A stretch of 64,000 nucleotides of DNA from Oscillospiraceae bacterium HV4-5-C5C (GCA_012034405.1 JAAVLZ010000003.1:62001-126000); one strand, 5' to 3'; numbered from the stretch's first letter, positions 17,905 to 27,291 are shown. Program-made: numbers and translations. Notes: generated from the sequence alone by a model not told the origin.

Positions 17905-19309
17905 ACCTAAACCTTTAAATCAAAAGCAATTTATATCTGACAGCAGCCGGGATCAGGCCTGGTATTGGCTTTGCCGGATGGAGCAAGGCGCCTGGTCCAA
18001 CCGGTTGCTGTCTGCTGACCTGAAGCACCAGGCAGCATCAGATAGCTCAGCTGCTGCCTTGAGGGTAAAGCAGCAGGCGGAGGCCTGGTTTTATCTGGCC
18101 CTGAGCCATCAACCAAGCTGTGACTGGTTGCTTGATCAGCTTGGTCAGCGCCCTGCGGCCAAGCTTGATCCCGGCCTGAGGAACGCTTTGCGTCTGGCTC
18201 TGGCCAGGCTTAATTATGATCCTGCCGCAAAGGCTTATGCAGAAATATATGAAACGGTTGATTTAGTGAAACGGCAGCTCAATTCAGGCGCGGCAGGGTA
18301 TGCTAATGCCATCTTGCGCGCTTACCAGCGCAGAAAGCCGGATCTGAGTCAAGCCGCGCCGTGGATTCAGCTGAATGTCCATCCGGACTTATTTAGGGAT
18401 TTGACAGAGCAGCTGGGAGCAGCTATGGCTTCAGCGTTTCTTGCTCAGACCTTGACAGCGCCCCTGCCCTTATGTGCCCGCCTGACTAAACGGGGCAAAG
18501 CTCAGACAGCTGCTACTTTAGCCAGCTTAGAGCAGGAAGATGTCGGCTGCAGCCCCGCGGTTTTGCTGCCTGAGGACATTATTTATCTAACCTTGGGCTC
18601 TCGCTCGCTCACCAGTCTTTCAGCGTTTAAAGATGGCTTAATCTATCTGCAGGGTGAAGCCAGCGCCTTGCCACTGATCCTGGCGGCTATGCCTGAAGGC
18701 GCCTCGGTATTGGATGTGTGCGCGGCGCCCGGCGGAAAAACTATTCAGGCGGCTGAAGCAGTCGGTCCTCAAGGCCGGGTCCTGGCAGCTGAACTAAAGC
18801 TGCCTAAGCTTGCCTTAATCAAAGCTAACCTGCGCCGCTTAGGCCTGAAAAATGTTGAAGTGATCCAGGCTGACGCTACCAGGCCCCGCTCCGGTAGCTA
18901 CGACTATGTCATTGCGGATGTTCCCTGCAGCGGTTTGGGCTTGCTCTGGTCCCGGCCCGAACTGCGGTTAAAATGGGAGGCCGCGGCAGTACAAAGACTT
19001 CAGCTGACTCAGGCTCAAATCCTGAGGCAAGCCGCCCAAAACGTTAAGCCTGGCGGTCTGCTGATATACTCTACCTGTACGGTCCGGAAGGCGGAGAATC
19101 AGGACCAGATTGAAACGTTTTTAGCTGACCCGCAGTTTAAGGGGCGTTTTAGGCTGCTGCCAGCGATAAACCTGGCGCAACGGCTGCCTGACCAGGTTAT
19201 GCCAGCCAGAACCCGGGAGTTGCTGCAGCAGCAAACTGGTGCTCTGATCCTGCCGCCCGCGGCTGAAACAGAAGGCTTTTATATGGCTTTCCTCAGACGG
19301 GAAGCTTAA
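17897..19309 (+). CDS. rsmB: 16S rRNA (cytosine-967-C5)-methyltransferase
   Basis: SAM-dependent rRNA methyltransferase with an N-terminal NusB-like RNA-binding domain (about residues 10-150) and a C-terminal Rossmann methyltransferase domain. Motifs: SAM-binding VLDVCAAPGGKT near 272-283, catalytic cysteine in ADVPCSGLG near 344 and the release cysteine in YSTCTVRKAENQ near 394. Of two close GTGs (17891, 17897) I chose 17897 because AGGGGA ends 9 bases before it; upstream frame is fmt shadow. The product has 470 residues. Confidence 0.94.
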   Translation: MSKPKPLNQKQFISDSSRDQAWYWLCRMEQGAWSNRLLSADLKHQAASDSSAAALRVKQQAEAWFYLALSHQPSCDWLLDQLGQRPAAKLDPGLRNALRLALARLNYDPAAKAYAEIYETVDLVKRQLNSGAAGYANAILRAYQRRKPDLSQAAPWIQLNVHPDLFRDLTEQLGAAMASAFLAQTLTAPLPLCARLTKRGKAQTAATLASLEQEDVGCSPAVLLPEDIIYLTLGSRSLTSLSAFKDGLIYLQGEASALPLILAAMPEGASVLDVCAAPGGKTIQAAEAVGPQGRVLAAELKLPKLALIKANLRRLGLKNVEVIQADATRPRSGSYDYVIADVPCSGLGLLWSRPELRLKWEAAAVQRLQLTQAQILRQAAQNVKPGGLLIYSTCTVRKAENQDQIETFLADPQFKGRFRLLPAINLAQRLPDQVMPARTRELLQQQTGALILPPAAETEGFYMAFLRREA

Positions 19310-19351
19310 ACAGCGGCTTGAATTGTACGGCTTAGCTATGAAGGGAAGCGT

Positions 19352-20392
19352 ATGAAACCATATATTTATGATCTGAACAAAGATAGCCTGCAATCCTGGC
19401 TCAGTCAGCAAAAACAGCCCGCCTACAGAGCCGGACAAATCCTGGCCTGGTTGAATCAAGGAGTGCCTGATCCTGAGAAGATGTCAAACCTGCCCCAGTC
19501 ATTAAAAATGGCTATATCAGAAGCGTTTGATACCCGGGGCCTGACCTTGCTGCAGCGACAGGATTCAGCTGAGGACGGTACCAGCAAGTATATCTTTCAA
19601 TTAACTGACGGCAATATTGTTGAAAGTGTTTTCATGATCTATAAAACCGGGACTTCAGTCTGCGTATCCTCACAAGCCGGCTGCCAGATGGGCTGTCGCT
19701 TCTGTGCCTCCACCCAGGCTGGCTTTGGCAGGAATCTGACCGCGGGGGAAATGCTGGCTCAGGTAGCGCTGATTGGTCGGGATAAGGCCTGCCGGATTGA
19801 TAAACTCGTGGTGATGGGTATCGGCGAACCGTTTGAGAATTATGAGCAGCTGATTTGCTTTCTCAACCAGGCGAAAGCCGCTGACCGTCTGGGCATAGGT
19901 GCCCGGCACATGACCGTTTCAACTTGCGGACTGGTGCCGCAAATGTTAAAATTTGCGGAAGACGCGCCCCAGGTTACCCTGGCAGTTTCTTTACATGCGC
20001 CCAATGACCGGCTTCGCCGTCAATTGATGCCCATCGCCAAGCGCTGGCCAATTGATGAACTGCTGGGAGCTTGCCGCACATATCTTGAAAACAGTAACCG
20101 CCGCTTGACGTTTGAATACGCTTTATTCAAGGGAGTAAATGACGGGGAAGAGCAGGCTGAGGAATTAGCCCGCCGGATTCATGACCTGAGGTGTCATGTC
20201 AACCTGATACCGGCCAATCCCGTACCCGGCACTGAACTCAGTCCCAGCCCGCCGGAACGGGTGAGAGCTTTTCAGGATATACTGACACAGCACCACATAC
20301 CCTGCACGGTCAGGAGAGAACTGGGCCGTGACATCACCGCCGCCTGCGGGCAGCTCAGGAGAAGACTGGAAGAGCATGAGCAATCGCATTAG
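19352..20392 (+). CDS. rlmN: Dual-specificity rRNA/tRNA adenine-C2 methyltransferase
   Basis: Radical SAM enzyme that methylates A2503 of 23S rRNA and A37 of some tRNAs. The cluster motif is CQMGCRFC (Cys111, 115, 118). Other family blocks are KYIFQLTDGNIVESVFM, GIGEPFENY, ARHMTVSTCGLVP and VSLHAPNDRLRRQLMP, with the C-terminal methyl-carrier cysteine at 332 in ACGQL. Length 346 is typical. The 3' end overlaps the phosphatase gene by 17 bases. Confidence 0.96.
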   Translation: MKPYIYDLNKDSLQSWLSQQKQPAYRAGQILAWLNQGVPDPEKMSNLPQSLKMAISEAFDTRGLTLLQRQDSAEDGTSKYIFQLTDGNIVESVFMIYKTGTSVCVSSQAGCQMGCRFCASTQAGFGRNLTAGEMLAQVALIGRDKACRIDKLVVMGIGEPFENYEQLICFLNQAKAADRLGIGARHMTVSTCGLVPQMLKFAEDAPQVTLAVSLHAPNDRLRRQLMPIAKRWPIDELLGACRTYLENSNRRLTFEYALFKGVNDGEEQAEELARRIHDLRCHVNLIPANPVPGTELSPSPPERVRAFQDILTQHHIPCTVRRELGRDITAACGQLRRRLEEHEQSH

Positions 20393-21125
20393 CTTTGCCG
20401 CCCGTACTGATGTTGGGTTGACGCGCAAAAACAACGAAGATTCGTTTGTTGTCCTGAAAGGCAGTGACGACAGCTCCTTTGTAGTGATACTGGCTGACGG
20501 CATGGGTGGTCACCAGAGAGGGGAGCTGGCGTCTTCTACTGCCGTTCGCTATACTTCTGAGCGCCTCGCCCGTGAAATTAAAGTAGCCATGCCGGTTGAG
20601 CGGATCAGCCATATCGTGCAGGAAGTGGTGGAGAGAGCCAATGTCAAAGTTTACCTTCAATCGTTGGAGTCAACTGAAAACAGCGGTATGGGCACGACCC
20701 TGACGGTTGGCGTATTTGCGTCAGATCAGTTAATTATCGGCCACATCGGTGATTGCCGCGTTTACCGGCTGCGCCAGGACAGGCTTGATCACTTGACACG
20801 GGATCATACGCTGGTCCAGGCTTTAGTGGACCGGGGCGATATCAGCACGGAACAAGCTAAGCGGCATCCCAGGCGGAACGTTGTGACCCGCGCTTTGGGT
20901 TCACCGGAATATATGCAAGCAGATACTTATATATATTCTGTTGAACGAGGAGACCGCTATCTTTTTTCCAGTGACGGCCTGCATGATTATGTCAATGAGG
21001 AAGATATTAAATATATTTTAGTCAATGAAAAAAATCCGGAGACGGCTGTAGACCAGCTGATAGAACTGGCCAACCGACAGGCGGGTGTGGATAACGTCAC
21101 GGTCATCTGCGGATTTGTACAATAG
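20376..21125 (+). CDS. prpC: PP2C-type Ser/Thr protein phosphatase (PrpC/Stp)
   Basis: Metal-dependent phosphatase that reverses the PASTA kinase encoded next to it. The 249-residue protein starts MSNRISFAARTDVGLTRKNN and has the PP2C motifs NEDSF, LADGMGGHQRGELAS (metal aspartate), GMGTTLTVG, IGDCRVYRLR, RNVVTRALG, YLFSSDGLHDYV and DNVTVICGF. The ATG at 20376 lies inside the rlmN end; the frame continues upstream but without family similarity. It is 11 bases from the kinase gene, the usual pairing in Firmicutes. Confidence 0.95.
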   Translation: MSNRISFAARTDVGLTRKNNEDSFVVLKGSDDSSFVVILADGMGGHQRGELASSTAVRYTSERLAREIKVAMPVERISHIVQEVVERANVKVYLQSLESTENSGMGTTLTVGVFASDQLIIGHIGDCRVYRLRQDRLDHLTRDHTLVQALVDRGDISTEQAKRHPRRNVVTRALGSPEYMQADTYIYSVERGDRYLFSSDGLHDYVNEEDIKYILVNEKNPETAVDQLIELANRQAGVDNVTVICGFVQ

Positions 21126-21136
21126 TGAGGTAATGC

Positions 21137-23095
21137 ATGAACGGCGAAAATCAGGAAACGATCACAATTGGCATGGTACTAAGTAACCGTTACCGTATTT
21201 TACGGCTGCTGGGCGCAGGCGGCATGGCTTTGGTTTATCTGGCTAAAGACTTGCAGAATGAGCGGCTGGTTGCTATAAAAGTGCTGAAAAATGACTTGTC
21301 TAATGATGAGGAGTTTGTGCGCCGCTTTGACGCGGAGGCCAAAGCGGCCTCCAGCCTGTCCCACCCCAATATTGTCCGCGTGCTGGGCGTCGGAGAAGAA
21401 CATGGCATCAAGTACATGGTCCAGGAATATGTGGAAGGGACTTCTTTGAAGGACCTGATTGACCAGTACGGTCGCCTGGACTGGCATGTAGCCGTACCGA
21501 TAGGCATCCAGATAGCCCTGGCTCTGGAACACGCTCATAAAGCCGGCATCGTCCACCGGGATATTAAACCGCATAACATCATGATTACGCCTGACCGCCG
21601 GGCTCTGGTCACTGATTTCGGCATTGCCAGGGCTACCACCGCCAATACCATTACGCTTACCAGCGGAAATGCCATGGGATCCGTGCATTATTTTTCGCCG
21701 GAACAGGCCCGTGGCGGTATGGTGGGTCCCAGTGCAGATATTTATTCCTTAGGTATTTTGTTTTATGAGATGCTGACCGGCGACGTCCCGTTTGACGGGG
21801 AGACTTCCGTTGCGGTTGCCATAAAGCATTTACAGGAAAAGCCGGCAGATCCCAGGACCAGAGTCCCGGATCTTCCAGCGGGGCTTTGTGCCATCGTTAT
21901 GAAATGCATTCAAAAAAACCCCCGCCAGCGCTACGGCAGTGCCCGGGAACTGATCGATGAGCTGGACGCATTTTTACTGAATCCGGATGGTGAGTACGGA
22001 GTCGTAGAGGAGGATTTCAATCCCAATGACCCGACCACCTCTATCGGCACGCTTCGCCCTGAAAATAATTATAGTAAAGTACAGGAACTGGAACAGTCCA
22101 TCCAGGAACGGCGGCGTTCAAGGAGACGTGAAAACGGCGTGCTGATCGCTATGATTCTGATTTTCAGTGCTTTATTAATTGGCCTGGGCGTGTTTGTCAT
22201 CAGCCGGATCAGCGGCGGCATGAATACCCAGACAACGCAGGAGACCGATTATGTGCTGCAGGATTTCACGAATGATTCGCTGGAGGACGCGGTCGCGGAA
22301 CTGAAAAAGTATGGCATTACTCCGACAGTTAAGCAAGAAGCGTCTACTGAAGTCGCCTCCGGGTATATCATCAGGCAGGAACCGGACAGCGGCACGGCTA
22401 TCAGTAACGGCGGGGTCACAACGGTGACGTTCTGGGTCAGTCAGGGCAGTGACAGCCTCAAACTGGCGAATTATATTGGCCAGAATTATCTGACCGTTCA
22501 GCGCACGCTGATAAATGATTTTGGCTATACGGTTAATATCGAGCAGGAGTACAATGACGATTTCAAGGCGGATCTGGTCATCCGGACAGATCCTGAAGCC
22601 GGAGAGTTGCCTCAAAACGATACGGTCACCCTGTATGTCAGTCAGGGACCAAGCCTGGTTACCATACCTGAAACGCTGGTCGGACGGGAAAAATCAGTTG
22701 TCCTGGAGGAGCTGAAGAACCTGGGTCTTACCATTGGTAACAGTACTGTGCCTTACGGCAAGACCATTGATTCTGACGGCTTATACCTTTACTCGACGAA
22801 TCCCGCGGTCGGTACTCAGGTGGCCAAGGGGACGGTCGTAGATCTGGTCTTTGTGGATTATGAATATTTCCATCCTACAACTACCACAACCACCGTCGCG
22901 CCGACGACCACTCAGGCTACGACGGCTCCGACCACAACTGAAAGCACTACAGCGCCAACCACGACTCCGTCTGCCACCACCACTCAGCCGCCAACAGAAA
23001 CAACCACCACGACGCAGCCAACCGCCGCTCCGACAGAGGCACCGGTCACCCCGGAGGGAGATGGTGGCCAGGAACCTCAGCCAGTTACGCCCTGA
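21137..23095 (+). CDS. prkC: PASTA-domain Ser/Thr protein kinase (PrkC/Stk)
   Basis: Membrane kinase that senses muropeptides or lipid II and controls growth and cell-wall synthesis. Kinase domain: glycine loop LGAGGMALVY (25-34), Lys48 in VAIKVL, HRDIKPHN (Asp142), DFG at 160-162 and SVHYFSPEQARGG. One membrane helix at about 334-356. Outside are three PASTA repeats (about 371-438, 439-505, 506-575), each with the QxPxxGxxxxxG-like pattern. Unusual: from about 576 to 652 a Thr/Pro/Ala tail made of TTT, TTQ, APTTT and TTES units, with hardly any charged residue until PEGDGGQEPQPVTP. The stop overlaps rsgA (TGATG). Confidence 0.95.
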   Translation: MNGENQETITIGMVLSNRYRILRLLGAGGMALVYLAKDLQNERLVAIKVLKNDLSNDEEFVRRFDAEAKAASSLSHPNIVRVLGVGEEHGIKYMVQEYVEGTSLKDLIDQYGRLDWHVAVPIGIQIALALEHAHKAGIVHRDIKPHNIMITPDRRALVTDFGIARATTANTITLTSGNAMGSVHYFSPEQARGGMVGPSADIYSLGILFYEMLTGDVPFDGETSVAVAIKHLQEKPADPRTRVPDLPAGLCAIVMKCIQKNPRQRYGSARELIDELDAFLLNPDGEYGVVEEDFNPNDPTTSIGTLRPENNYSKVQELEQSIQERRRSRRRENGVLIAMILIFSALLIGLGVFVISRISGGMNTQTTQETDYVLQDFTNDSLEDAVAELKKYGITPTVKQEASTEVASGYIIRQEPDSGTAISNGGVTTVTFWVSQGSDSLKLANYIGQNYLTVQRTLINDFGYTVNIEQEYNDDFKADLVIRTDPEAGELPQNDTVTLYVSQGPSLVTIPETLVGREKSVVLEELKNLGLTIGNSTVPYGKTIDSDGLYLYSTNPAVGTQVAKGTVVDLVFVDYEYFHPTTTTTTVAPTTTQATTAPTTTESTTAPTTTPSATTTQPPTETTTTTQPTAAPTEAPVTPEGDGGQEPQPVTP

Positions 23096-24036
23096 TGGCC
23101 GGACCAATGAGTCGACCCGCTGCCGGAGCGCCGCTGGTGGCCAGCGGTATAATAATGAAAGGTGTCGGCGGGCTTTATGAGGTGCTGCTGGACTCAGGAC
23201 AGCAGCTTAGCTGCCGGCTCCGCGGCCGTTTGCGCAGGGGGACACAGACCCCTTTGCCAGGGGACAGGGCTGAGCTGATCCAAAGCGGCGACGCGGCGGT
23301 TCCCTGGATCATTGACCGGCTGTCTCCAAGGCACTCGTTTTTACTGCGTCCGCCGGTCGCCAATCTGGACCGGATCTTTTTGTGCTTTTCAGTCAGCCAG
23401 CCGGAACCGGATTTATTGCTGCTGGATAAGCTGTTGATCTTGTCAGCGGTAGCCAGCATAGAGCCGGTTATCATCTGGACCAAGGCTGAGCTGCTGCCCC
23501 AGCCTCAGCGGTCGCTGCTGACCGCACCCTATGAGCTGACCGGGTATACCAGTTTTTGCTCAGACGTTTGTAGCGTGCCGGCCCAGCAGTTGCTGGCTCT
23601 GGTTAAGGGAAAACTGATTGCCTTTGCCGGTCCTTCCGGCGTCGGGAAATCCACCTTGCTTAACTGCTTACTGGGCGCGGCACACATGGAAACGGGCCAG
23701 GTAAGCCAACGCCTGCAGCGCGGCCGGCACACCACCAGGCATGTGGAGCTGTTTCCCTTTGCCGGCGGATTTTTGGCTGATACACCCGGCTTCAGTTCTC
23801 TGGAACTGCCGGTTGTCGGACTGAGACCTGAAGAATGTATCTGCGGTTATCCGGAATTTCAGCAGGCAGCGCGGCAGTGCCGTTATCAGGACTGCCATCA
23901 CCTGTCGGAGCCAGACTGCGCGGTCAAGGCGTTGGTTTTACAGCAACCGAAGCTGCAGGATCGTTATGACCGCTATGTTACCTTTCGGAAGGAACTTGAT
24001 GCCAGACCAAGCTATCGGCAAAACCGATTAATCTAA
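23095..24036 (+). CDS. rsgA: Ribosome small-subunit GTPase RsgA
   Basis: Circularly permuted GTPase for late 30S maturation. The 313-residue protein has an N-terminal OB domain (GVGGLYEVLLDSGQQLSCRL, PLPGDRAEL), the GTPase domain in order G4 (IIWTKAELL), G5, G1 (GPSGVGKST), G2 (GRHTTRHVELF) and G3 (DTPGFSS), then the zinc finger CRYQDCHHLSEPDC. The G4 motif reads TKAE instead of NKxD or TKxD, so the base-contacting aspartate is glutamate. The ATG shares one base with the kinase stop; ATG 23107 is an alternative. The prpC-prkC-rsgA-rpe-thiN order is the normal Firmicutes block. Confidence 0.94.
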   Translation: MAGPMSRPAAGAPLVASGIIMKGVGGLYEVLLDSGQQLSCRLRGRLRRGTQTPLPGDRAELIQSGDAAVPWIIDRLSPRHSFLLRPPVANLDRIFLCFSVSQPEPDLLLLDKLLILSAVASIEPVIIWTKAELLPQPQRSLLTAPYELTGYTSFCSDVCSVPAQQLLALVKGKLIAFAGPSGVGKSTLLNCLLGAAHMETGQVSQRLQRGRHTTRHVELFPFAGGFLADTPGFSSLELPVVGLRPEECICGYPEFQQAARQCRYQDCHHLSEPDCAVKALVLQQPKLQDRYDRYVTFRKELDARPSYRQNRLI

Positions 24037-24059
24037 GCTCAGGGCATAAGGAGTCAGAG

Positions 24060-24749
24060 ATGCATTTACCGGAATATCAACCTGATCAACGTAGGCTATA
24101 CTTATCCCCCTCCATACTGGCTGCTGATTTTTGGAATTTGAGCCAAGCCGTTACCGCGGTTCAGGCAGCTGCCGACACACTCCATGTAGACGTGATGGAC
24201 GGGGTATTTGTACCCAGTATTTCTTACGGCTTCCCAATTATCGAAGCTCTAAAGCGGCATCATTATCCGCTGCCGCTGGATGTTCACCTGATGATAGCCG
24301 ACGCTGCCAGATATATCAAAACCTTTGCTGAGGCCGGGGCTGATATGCTGACTGTCCATGTTGAGGCCTGTGTGCACTTACAAAGGACGCTGGCTGAAAT
24401 CAGAGCCTGCGGCATGGCTGCGGCCGTTTGCCTGAATCCTTCCACTCCCATACGGGTGCTTGAGGAAGTGCTGCCCTATATTGATATGGTCCTGGTTATG
24501 AGCGTCAACCCGGGCTTTGGCGGCCAGGCTTTCCTTGAAACCACCATAGATAAGATCAGCAGGCTGCGGCAGTGGCTGGACAGTACACCTTATCGCATCC
24601 ACATTGAAGTGGACGGCGGAATCACAGCAGCTAATATTGACCGGGTCTACCAGGCCGGAGCTGATGTAGTGGTGGCCGGATCCGCCGTTTTTGGAGCCAG
24701 TCAGCCTGCTGAGGTTCTCCAGAAAATGAGGGCTGCATGCGGGCGCTGA
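24060..24749 (+). CDS. rpe: Ribulose-phosphate 3-epimerase
   Basis: Interconverts ribulose 5-phosphate and xylulose 5-phosphate in the pentose phosphate pathway. TIM-barrel protein of 229 residues with the family motifs LSPSILAADFWNL, TLHVDVMDGVFVPSIS, LDVHLM, VNPGFGGQAF and HIEVDGGITAANI, ending in the phosphate-binding VVAGSAVFGA. AAGGAG precedes the ATG. It overlaps thiN by 13 bases. Confidence 0.97.
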   Translation: MHLPEYQPDQRRLYLSPSILAADFWNLSQAVTAVQAAADTLHVDVMDGVFVPSISYGFPIIEALKRHHYPLPLDVHLMIADAARYIKTFAEAGADMLTVHVEACVHLQRTLAEIRACGMAAAVCLNPSTPIRVLEEVLPYIDMVLVMSVNPGFGGQAFLETTIDKISRLRQWLDSTPYRIHIEVDGGITAANIDRVYQAGADVVVAGSAVFGASQPAEVLQKMRAACGR

Positions 24750-25414
24750 TCGCTTTAGGCGGGCCGGTCCGCGACTATCAGATTATACGGCAGTCTGCGC
24801 AGCAAAAATGCTATGATCTGCTGATCGCGGCTGACAGCGGGCTCAAGCATTTCCACCGGCTAGGCTGCCCGCCGGATTATCTGCTAGGCGATATGGATTC
24901 AGTTACAGCAGCTGACCGCGAATGGCTTGAACAGACAGGAAATCAGACCCAGGTCTTACAGTTTCCGGTTGAAAAAGATTGGTCTGACGCTGAGCTATGT
25001 GCTGATTATGCCTGTAAAGCAGGAGCTGACAGTTTAACCTTTTTAGGCGTATTCGGTTCTGTGAGGCCGGATCACAGTTTAATGAACCTGCAGCTGATGA
25101 CCAGACTGGCTGAAAAACTGCCGACAGCGCCGCTGCTGACGGACGGCCTTAGCTGGGTCTGGACATTGCGGGGTCCCAGGACTCAGACCGTCAGACTAGA
25201 GAGCTTGTTGCCGCTGCCTTATACCGTATCTTTGATTGCCGCGACCAGCGTTTTGAAAGGTGTGAGCTATCAGGGCCTGTATTATCCATTAACTGATCAG
25301 ACCGTCAGGCAGGGCAGCTCTCTTGCCATCAGTAATCACGCCAGGTCCTCCGAATTCACGGTCAGTCTGGCCCGCGGCACCGGCTGGCTGCTGGTAACTC
25401 CAGCTGATGATTAA
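24737..25414 (+). CDS. thiN: Thiamine pyrophosphokinase
   Basis: Transfers pyrophosphate from ATP to thiamine to make the cofactor TPP. The 225-residue protein shows LIAADSGLKHFHRLG, YLLGDMDSV, the metal-binding VEKDWSDAELC (family KDxTDxE, here with Trp-Ser) and FGSVRPDHSLMNLQLM, then the C-terminal beta domain that binds thiamine. The ATG lies inside rpe. It ends the long + strand run that begins at dxr; only 9 bases separate it from the convergent aminotransferase gene, with no visible terminator between. Confidence 0.93.
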   Translation: MRALIALGGPVRDYQIIRQSAQQKCYDLLIAADSGLKHFHRLGCPPDYLLGDMDSVTAADREWLEQTGNQTQVLQFPVEKDWSDAELCADYACKAGADSLTFLGVFGSVRPDHSLMNLQLMTRLAEKLPTAPLLTDGLSWVWTLRGPRTQTVRLESLLPLPYTVSLIAATSVLKGVSYQGLYYPLTDQTVRQGSSLAISNHARSSEFTVSLARGTGWLLVTPADD

Positions 25415-25423
25415 GCGCGGAAA

Positions 25424-26587
25424 TTAAGAACGGTAACGCTCAGTCAGCCGGTGGAACGCCTTTTCAGCGCGGTGAATGACGGCTTCGTCCACGCAGTAAG
25501 CCAGCCTGACATAGCCCGGCATGCCAAAGCCCCGGCCGGGTACCAATAAGATATGCTCCTCCGCCGCGGCCTGAGCAAAAGCCTGATCATCAGCCTCCAG
25601 ACTCCGCGGGAATAAATAGAAAGCACCCTCCGGCTTATAGCAATCCCAGCCAAGCCCGGTCAGGAGCGAGTATAACAAATCGCGCCGCTGCTGATAAATT
25701 GTGAGGTCGGGCTGGTAATCCCCCAGTTTAAGCAAGGTTTGCTGCCAGATGGCCGGCGCGTTGACAAAACCCAGTGAACGATTACAAAAAACCAGCGCCT
25801 GGCAAAGGTCTTCATAATCCGCGCAGTCCTCTGAAACGGCGACATAGCCGATTCGCTCTCCCGGAATTGATAATGATTTGCTCCAGGAATAAGCAACAAT
25901 ACCGTTGGGAAAATAGCGCAGCAGGGAGGGTACAGTGGTGCGGTCATAGACAATCTGCGCGTAAGGCTCGTCACTGATAACATAAACCGGCTGCTTCAGC
26001 CGGCTGAGCAGCGCGGCCAATTGTTCATAAAACGCTGCGTCATAAACGACACCGGCAGGATTATTAGGATTGTTGATGATGATGGCTTTGGTTTTGGGTG
26101 ACAGCGCCTGCTCCATTGCTGAAGTCAGCGGCAAAAAGTTATCAGGATCGCAGTCAACCGGAACAGCTGTGGCGGCACAGTTTTCACAATAACGCAGATA
26201 TTCTGAAAAATAAGGCTTGAGAATCATAACTTCATCACCGGGGTTACATAGGGACTTCAGGATGATGTTCAATGCGCCGGCGGCTCCTACGGTCATGACA
26301 ACCCCTTGTTCCGTAACCGGCCGGCCTGACCGCTGCTGCTCCCGGCCGGCTATCATAGCGCGCAGCTCAGGATAACCCGCGTTATTCATATAGCCATGAC
26401 GGCCTTCCTGGGCACTGGCTATCAGGGCCGCCGTCAGCTGGGCAGAAACCGGCAGATCAGGATTACCCAGGCTAAAATCGTAAACGTTATCCGCACCGTA
26501 TTTATTGCGCAGGACCTGCCCCTGCTCAAACATTTGACGAATCATCGATGAACCACGATTTTTTTCCAATACCGCCTGTGAAATCAT
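25424..26587 (-). CDS. PLP-dependent aminotransferase, class I/II
   Basis: Fold-type I aminotransferase of the AspC/AlaT-like group; the substrate cannot be told from sequence. Seen: FSLGNPDLPVSA, MTVGAAGALNIILK (PLP phosphate region), INNPNNPAGVVY, VISDEPYAQIVY, the PLP lysine block SWSKSLSIPGERIGY and the C-terminal GAFYLFPRS and VPGRGFGMPGYVRLAY. I chose the ATG at 26587 (387 residues, MISQAVLEKNRGSS) because GGAGG lies 8 bases before it; the upstream ATG at 26602 has no ribosome site and GGAGG would fall within its codons. A TATAAT on the minus strand at 26621-26616 may be its -10. Confidence 0.93.
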   Translation of the reverse strand: MISQAVLEKNRGSSMIRQMFEQGQVLRNKYGADNVYDFSLGNPDLPVSAQLTAALIASAQEGRHGYMNNAGYPELRAMIAGREQQRSGRPVTEQGVVMTVGAAGALNIILKSLCNPGDEVMILKPYFSEYLRYCENCAATAVPVDCDPDNFLPLTSAMEQALSPKTKAIIINNPNNPAGVVYDAAFYEQLAALLSRLKQPVYVISDEPYAQIVYDRTTVPSLLRYFPNGIVAYSWSKSLSIPGERIGYVAVSEDCADYEDLCQALVFCNRSLGFVNAPAIWQQTLLKLGDYQPDLTIYQQRRDLLYSLLTGLGWDCYKPEGAFYLFPRSLEADDQAFAQAAAEEHILLVPGRGFGMPGYVRLAYCVDEAVIHRAEKAFHRLTERYRS

Positions 26588-26661
26588 ATCTGAGGCCTCC
26601 ATTTTTGATTGCTATATTATACCGTAGTTACTCAGGCTCCCTTCGCCCGGATTTGCCCGGA

Positions 26662-27258
26662 CTAAAGGGTAAGCGGCCTGCGCAGCTCGATTACCTCACC
26701 CAGGATCTGTACGGAGGCAGCGTCCGCTACATATATACAGCGATATCTGGGATTGAAAAATCTCAGCAGTAAACCGGTATTATCAGACCTGCCTGAGTCA
26801 GGTTTTTCGACCCGGGCAAATACAAAGGCTCCATCTGAAGTCTGTACCAGACAGTCTTTACCATCAGGATTAAGCCCGGTCTTAACGATGTGCAATAAAT
26901 CTCCCGATTGATAAACCGGCTCCATGCTGTCATGCCTGAGTGTCAGTTGCAGATTGCGCTGCTGCAGCAAATCTGCCGGCAAGTCAAAGGACAAGGTATC
27001 CATCAGGCTTAGCCGGTCACTGTCAGATTGGGGAAGCGGGGGATTATGCAGGGACAGCACGCTGCTGTAATCCAGTAAATCTTCCAGCGAACAGGTTAAG
27101 CGGGCTGCCAGCAAACAGAGAGTATCAGGATCCGGTGAAGCATTGCCGTTCTCCCATTTAGCAACGGCCTGCTGAGACACCCCCGCGACCTGTGCCAGTT
27201 GAAGCTGAGATACACCTTTTGCTTTGCGAATTCTTTTCAACTGATCAGAAAAACTCAT
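26662..27258 (-). CDS. XRE-family regulator with LexA/CI-like S24 domain
   Basis: Probable transcription repressor of 198 residues. Residues 5-60 form a Cro/CI helix-turn-helix (IRKAKGVSQLQLAQVAGVSQ then QAVAKWENG). Residues 100-192 resemble the S24 peptidase domain: HDSMEP with the nucleophile-position Ser111, YQSGDLLHIV, and FNPRYRCIYV near the end. At the position of the catalytic lysine (VKR in LexA) it has FAR (Ala148), and no Ala-Gly or Cys-Gly cleavage site stands out in the linker, so it is probably not a self-cleaving repressor. GAGGAG lies 11 bases before the ATG. Target genes are unknown; autoregulation through the inverted repeat upstream is possible. Confidence 0.85.
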   Translation of the reverse strand: MSFSDQLKRIRKAKGVSQLQLAQVAGVSQQAVAKWENGNASPDPDTLCLLAARLTCSLEDLLDYSSVLSLHNPPLPQSDSDRLSLMDTLSFDLPADLLQQRNLQLTLRHDSMEPVYQSGDLLHIVKTGLNPDGKDCLVQTSDGAFVFARVEKPDSGRSDNTGLLLRFFNPRYRCIYVADAASVQILGEVIELRRPLTL

Positions 27259-27291
27259 TGTTAAGCTGTCTCCTCAATTATGCCACGGTCC

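Noticed and set aside
22862-23092. Thr-rich stretch considered as a DNA tandem repeat or frameshift artefact
   Set aside because: The frame stays open to a stop that overlaps rsgA in the usual way, and the units vary in codons, so it reads as real low-complexity protein.
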